This document shows, piece after piece, positions 59,906-64,000 of a stretch of DNA of 64,000 nt. The stretch covers positions 3,163,501 through 3,227,500 of the forward strand of contig BSDZ01000080.1 in the NCBI GenBank assembly GCA_030268105.1. Direction: 5' to 3'. The position numbers and the translations under genes were made by a program. The notes beneath the pieces are model-generated. The model had not been told where the DNA came from. It saw nothing but the letters and a program-made list of their open reading frames with translations, and searched no databases. This DNA is from Volvox africanus. Its lineage: Eukaryota; Chlorophyta; Chlorophyceae; Chlamydomonadales; Volvocaceae. Each line of letters opens with the position of its first letter. Within the stretch, counting starts at the first letter, position 1.

Positions 59906-60264
59906 ACATTCATGTCATGTTATGGCACGACTAATATGCCCCTAAAGTTCCAGGTTCTACCCCGACCGAGAGAGGGCCAGAGACCCTAAAGTTAAGGGCA
60001 GGGTGCCCCCATGTCGATGGACGGTGACGACCCCAATTAAAGTGACCTGCGAGCTGACCAGTAGCGGAGTTGACGCCTTAGTTGATTCGGCAGATTCCGC
60101 TGGATGCTGGTGGTGGGTGCTGAACCTGGGAAAACCACTGATTTCGGAGAAGTCGGCATGGGAGACTGGATGAGGGTGCCCCGAAACACCGGGGAAGGTA
60201 GGGACTGCCAGGTTAGTAGCCACGGGTGATGTACCCCCCTATCCTACACACATTCATGTCATGT
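59906..60264 (+). mobile_element. SINE-like element, full-length copy 2 with 15-bp target-site duplication
   Basis: The element body is 59921-60249, near-identical to copy 1 at 38431. It is flanked by a perfect 15-bp direct repeat ACATTCATGTCATGT at 59906-59920 and 60250-60264. It has no reading frame of its own, no terminal inverted repeats, and a constant 3' end CCTATCCTACAC without a poly(A) tail. Size, target duplication length and the 5'-truncated sibling at 54161 all fit a SINE mobilised by a LINE endonuclease. Confidence 0.75.
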
Positions 60265-60790
60265 AACAATGCTTGCTTCCACAGGACCTTGGTGAACACC
60301 ATCCAAACACGATCCTCTATTTTCAAGATAGCTAACCGACCCCTGCAAATCGCACAATCGAAGGAAAAATGGGATTCAGAACCTCACAACCCACATCAAC
60401 CGCAATGACCTTCGTTCCCAAAACCGTCCTTTCACGCCTGCTCCAACGCCTCGGGCTCCAGTGCCTTCAGGTCTGGCCTTCTAGAAAGGTACTTGAATGT
60501 GCATGCTGCAGCCCTGAGCTGCTGCAACGTGTCTTCAGCCCAGTTGAATGGTAAAAATATAGTACCAACATATTCCAGTGCTGTCACACTGAGAATCATT
60601 AACCTCCGGGTATGGACGGATCCGTCCAAGTGAAAGGGCGGTACTCAACACTTATAACTTGTAGGCATTATGTTCGCCAGGCATGCCCCCACCGACTGCA
60701 ATCTCCAGCTGCAGCGGATCATCCAGCCACCAGGTAGAAGGCATCTGCATTTGGCTGATGTTCGCCATGAGTGCTTTCAATGCATGCTAC
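60265..60790 (-). mobile_element. Non-LTR (LINE-type) reverse-transcriptase remnant
   Basis: The minus strand contains coding-like pieces in changing frames: SVTALEYVGTIFLPFNWAED and LQQLRAAACTFKYLSRRPDL, preceded by ALMANISQMQMPSTWW and followed by DRVWMVFTKVLWKQALL. The first resembles the region after the catalytic core in algal LINE reverse transcriptases (family knowledge). No YxDD catalytic motif is present, and stops and frame changes show it is dead. The SINE-like copy 2 is inserted directly beside it. Confidence 0.45.
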
Positions 60791-60953
60791 TTAGGAGCCA
60801 GGCAATTTCATAGCTCTGCCTCCCCTAGCAATTCCTTGAGCTGTCATCATCAACAATCTGGAAACGATGTAAACGATCCTGTTTACCCATGTACTACGCC
60901 ACCCCGAGATGGGCCATACTGCGGCATCTGCATTCATTTGACTCCTTCATAAT

Positions 60954-61163
60954 GCCTGCGCCCTGCAACTCCTGTAAATGCTTGGGCGGCTGAAGATGCT
61001 TGCTAGACGAGAGGCCAGGATCTGCCGCCTGCAAATCACCCACGCTGACTCCTGTAGCCGTACAACGGGGGCAAACCCATTCACCCCCAGGTATCTGCCT
61101 CAATGGGGGGCGTAGGCAATAAGGGCACCATCCCGTGCCACAGCTGTCACATAAGAGTATCAC
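60954..61163 (-). mobile_element. PHD-finger fragment, probably from a retrotransposon
   Basis: Minus strand reads MILLCDSCGTGWCPYCLRPP followed by LRQIPGGEWVCPRC, the second half of a PHD zinc finger. The usual His is replaced by Cys (GWCPYC). The first Cys pair is not visible in frame. PHD fingers of this form occur inside green-algal retroelement polyproteins. Neighbouring decayed coding sequence supports a transposon origin over a host gene. Confidence 0.55.
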
Positions 61164-62440
61164 TCCTCTCCATCAGGAAAGCTGTAGATCTCACAAGGCA
61201 AACTGGATAATGGTCGTGCGAACGCTGACGTGGCCGCCATAACCCAGTAAATTGATATGATGCTGGATAAATAAGTCACATCTGTGGCTCGAGCCAGCAA
61301 AGTGCACCGCTCATTCAGAGACAAGCTAGTGACCGGGATGCTGTCCCCCTTCAATCCCAGTGCATGTTCGCACTCCACAATGGATGGTGGTTCGTACTTC
61401 CATGTCTAGTTGTCGAACAAGGGCGTACGAATGGTCTGCCTGTCTGGAACTCCCATATAACCCACCGTGCCCAGATAAAAAGCCATAGCTGGCATGCCAT
61501 CGTGGTTGCAAGGGTAGTACGGTGCCTTCATCTGTTTGCCCATAATTGGTACCACATGGTCTGGGGTGTAGGGTTACTACTGGCACGTGCTCATCGTCCT
61601 CTATGTTGTACCTCTGTTGTGTCCACCTACAAAGGCCCAATCGGAAGATGACCATCTATGGTCCAATCCTGGATACTACCCGTAGATACCCCAGGATTCA
61701 TATTCTGGGTTACGTTGCCACTCCAAGTCCACCCGCAATCCTTGTCTGCCTGACTTGTCTCTTGCCGATGTGAAAGTTCTTGACGTTGAACTTGTAGATG
61801 CCCTCGCAGCGCACGGAGGGTTGCACCTTGGCTGCGAGGTGTCCGCCAGGGGTGCTGGGTAGACTAAGCAATTGATATTTCATTCGCCCAGTTAGGGGTC
61901 TCTACTGACGCCAACACTCCAACAGAGCTGTACGTGTCCTGTTGCTCCTCTGGCTGCTCAACTGGCTGTGTCTGAGGTGGTGTGCCTGGTTCCTGTTATA
62001 CACTCGGACCTGAGCCTGACTCTGGCTGCTGCGGCTCTCCTTCTGGCTCTACCAAGGGAAGGTTACGGATATACCCGTTCCCACACTGCACTTTGTTGTG
62101 ACGAAAGGAGGTGTTGACCGTGTTCCACAAATAGTCCAGGATCCTGCACTCCTCAGTGACGTGCTTGGAGTTCAACCATGGAAGTAGCAGTCCGGAGTGC
62201 AACGATATCTGTTAGCAGGGTATAAGCCCTCCATGTAGGACAACAGCTGCTGATCCGTACGAAGCTTCTTGATCAAGAAACAACTAGATCTGTGATGAGT
62301 GGTGTCAGTTCCGTGGAGGATGTAACCCCGAATAACTTCCTTGAGCTGCGCTCCTTCAGTTCTTGATACTGGCCTGGATGAGGGAGATGCAAACCTCCCG
62401 ATTACCTCAGTCTTCTGCCTGCTCTGGTTCACGATGGGTG
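61164..62440 (-). mobile_element. Decayed transposon coding region
   Basis: Series of minus-strand coding-like stretches in shifting frames: CEHALGLKGDSIPVTSLSLN and ERCTLLARATDVTYLSS, then EGIYKFNVKNFHIGKRQVRQ, LLLPWLNSKHVTEECRILDY, LRTDQQLLSYMEGLYPANRY. Multiple stops, no splice pattern. Contiguous with the PHD finger, so probably one broken element; class not determined. Confidence 0.4.
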
Positions 62441-62879
62441 CAGGCTGATGGTAGACTGGCTGATCCCCGCGCTCGTGACTACGTGACCGGGATCACGAGT
62501 ACGTACGTGGGAGATGCTGTGGGCGGTAGTGACGTGATGGAGTAAATGCCCACGCGGAAGTGGCTCCTGCGCCTGATGATAACAATGAGGCTCTGGGCTG
62601 TGACATGCAGCAAGCCCCGGTGACACTGACCTGTTTATGTATCGCTGCCAACAAAGGTCGTTCTGCTCCAGAACAGAACTTCCTTCCCACTGCCGTGCAC
62701 GATAGCCGTCCTACCAGATTCGGCGTGGTGGGCGTTCAGGCCTGTGTCAGTAAGGACTCCGTGATCTGGAATCACGTGAGTAACGAGCGTAGTCCTGCTG
62801 ATAGTACCTGCTTAATAATAATATTTCTTTGGAGAGTACAGCATGTTTTATGAACTTTTTCTTTTTTCCTTTCTTTTAG

Positions 62880-63247
62880 AAAATACTAATCCGACTCCGA
62901 ATGCCGTACACCTGTCATGACATGGTCAAAAGACATCATCCAACGCGATCAAGATCAAAACTTTCTCTTACATAAACGATAATATCTGAGTACAATGGAT
63001 TAAACTGATAGGCACACGACATATTTCTGGACACACTTCTGAATACTACGACCCTTCCTCTTACGATATCCTGCCGTACAACCTTAGCGATATAAACAAC
63101 CTGGCTTGACCCAGCCACAACACAAATATCTTCTGGTTCACCATACAAAATATGCCTGACTACTTGGCTCTACAACTAACACTCAATGTCTGACCAAATA
63201 GCTGCTTGATGCTGGAGGCCGGGATACTTATCATGTGCGGTAACCTC
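62880..63247 (-). repeat. 369-bp direct repeat, copy II
   Basis: Second copy of the sequence at 59395-59763. The minus-strand frame stays open for 70 codons from MYGEPEDICVVAGSSQVVYI. Shared breakpoints: starts at AAAATACTAATCCGACTCCG and ends at GCGGTAACCTC in both copies. Confidence 0.75.
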
Positions 63248-64000
63248 GATATGTATAGATAGCGAGCAGCCATGTTAGTCGCGCCGTCGCAACGTTTTGA
63301 CAAACAATCAACATACGTGAAGTAGCAGATGAAAATGTGGCTCAGGTATTATACATCTATACATTTATATGCTTGGCGAGTGCGGTTGCCCACGCTACAG
63401 GGCATTCCTGATAATGGGCATCATTGCCAGCTACCTTGGTATCAGACTTGCCGTACATCGTGACATAAACCCATGATGCAATGGACATGACATTATCCTC
63501 TTCAGCCCAAACCGAATGCCTCCTAAGTTTGCAGTTTGCACCCTTGTGCACCGATGTGACTGTGAACGCCACTTCCCTTCAACCTAACGTTTTCCATCAT
63601 CTGCCCATGGCTCATTTCTGTCTCTACACATTACCATTTCTTGAGTACTGGAACCAGGAACAAAACCCAAGGCTCAAATTGTAACCTTGTCAACCAAATG
63701 GTCGTACGGCTACAAGGCCTTCATCTTAATCATTGAACCCACGTGCACAATACAGGGTAAACGTCTCTTTTGTATGGCCCGCAGCAACAGCTTTGCGTAA
63801 TACTCATATCCACCGTGTATATCACATCCTCCCATCGTCCTGCAAGCGAGCCACATGCAACCACATCCGAATATTTCAATCATTATGGGAGTTTAGCCGG
63901 CTAAACCCCCATACCGCAAGAACACTGTTTGAAAGACACGGACATGCACACAGGAGCAGCTCAAGAGAAAGCAACGCTGGGTCCTCCTCCCACTTTCGTG
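63248..64000. other. Right-edge sequence, nothing supported
   Basis: No gene, RNA or repeat recognised. A small perfect inverted repeat TTTAGCCGGCTAAA lies at 63892-63905. Confidence 0.35.

Noticed and set aside
9..64000. Bacterial-type systems (CRISPR arrays, operons, phage genes)
   Set aside because: No spaced short repeats, ribosome-binding sites or compact coding; spliced eukaryotic genes throughout.

Overview
The window looks like nuclear DNA of a flagellated green alga, most likely a volvocine chlorophycean (Chlamydomonas/Volvox group). Evidence: intron-dense genes, long Ala/Pro/Gly/Gln-rich insertions in reading frames, GC-rich exons inside AT-richer flanks, a chlorophycean-type 18S rRNA fragment, a plastid CPP1-like gene, and a ciliary CCDC13 gene. 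The species cannot be fixed from this sequence alone. Gene models were built by hand from GT-AG (rarely GC-AG) splice sites, requiring reading phase to be kept across every junction.

Left half (0-30 kb). A partial gene of unknown function lies on the minus strand at the edge (9-954). Five plus-strand genes follow: a CID (RNA polymerase II CTD-interacting type domain) protein with a 907-codon low-complexity last exon (2467-6163); the 3' part of a CCDC13 coiled-coil gene (7054-9636); a plastid CPP1/CDF1-type J-like membrane protein (9785-12624); a membrane-anchored, Asn/Thr-rich, probably glycosylated protein of unknown function (13708-18630); a GFD2-like DEDDh exonuclease-fold protein (18883-21955); and a two-membrane-anchor apyrase resembling plant APY7, interrupted by very large low-complexity insertions (23071-29519).

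Middle (30-51 kb), mostly minus strand. Two paralogous genes (30430-32727 and 39124-40797) each join an N-terminal DCD-like domain to a C-terminal IAP/MDM2-type RING in which both copies have the same unusual final zinc-ligand arrangement. Between them lie a decayed coding remnant, a 331-bp fragment of 18S rDNA and a full-length SINE-like element. Next come a gene with an RRM-like start and a 717-codon disordered exon (41082-44095), and a ten-exon gene with an acidic N-terminal half and a TTC3/DZIP3-like zinc finger (44522-50491).

Right part (51-64 kb). A peroxisomal-type 2-hydroxyacid (glycolate/lactate) oxidase ends in the PTS1 tripeptide SRL (51392-54006), followed by a 5'-truncated SINE-like copy, then an intact two-exon SEC61 alpha gene (55516-57102). 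From about 59 kb on, the window is repeat-rich: a 369-bp direct repeat, a SINE-like copy with a perfect 15-bp target-site duplication, a LINE-type reverse-transcriptase remnant, and a decayed element encoding a PHD finger.

The genes do not form one pathway; this is an ordinary eukaryotic gene neighbourhood. The most unusual items are the DCD-RING pair, the apyrase with about 700 inserted residues, and the rDNA fragment.
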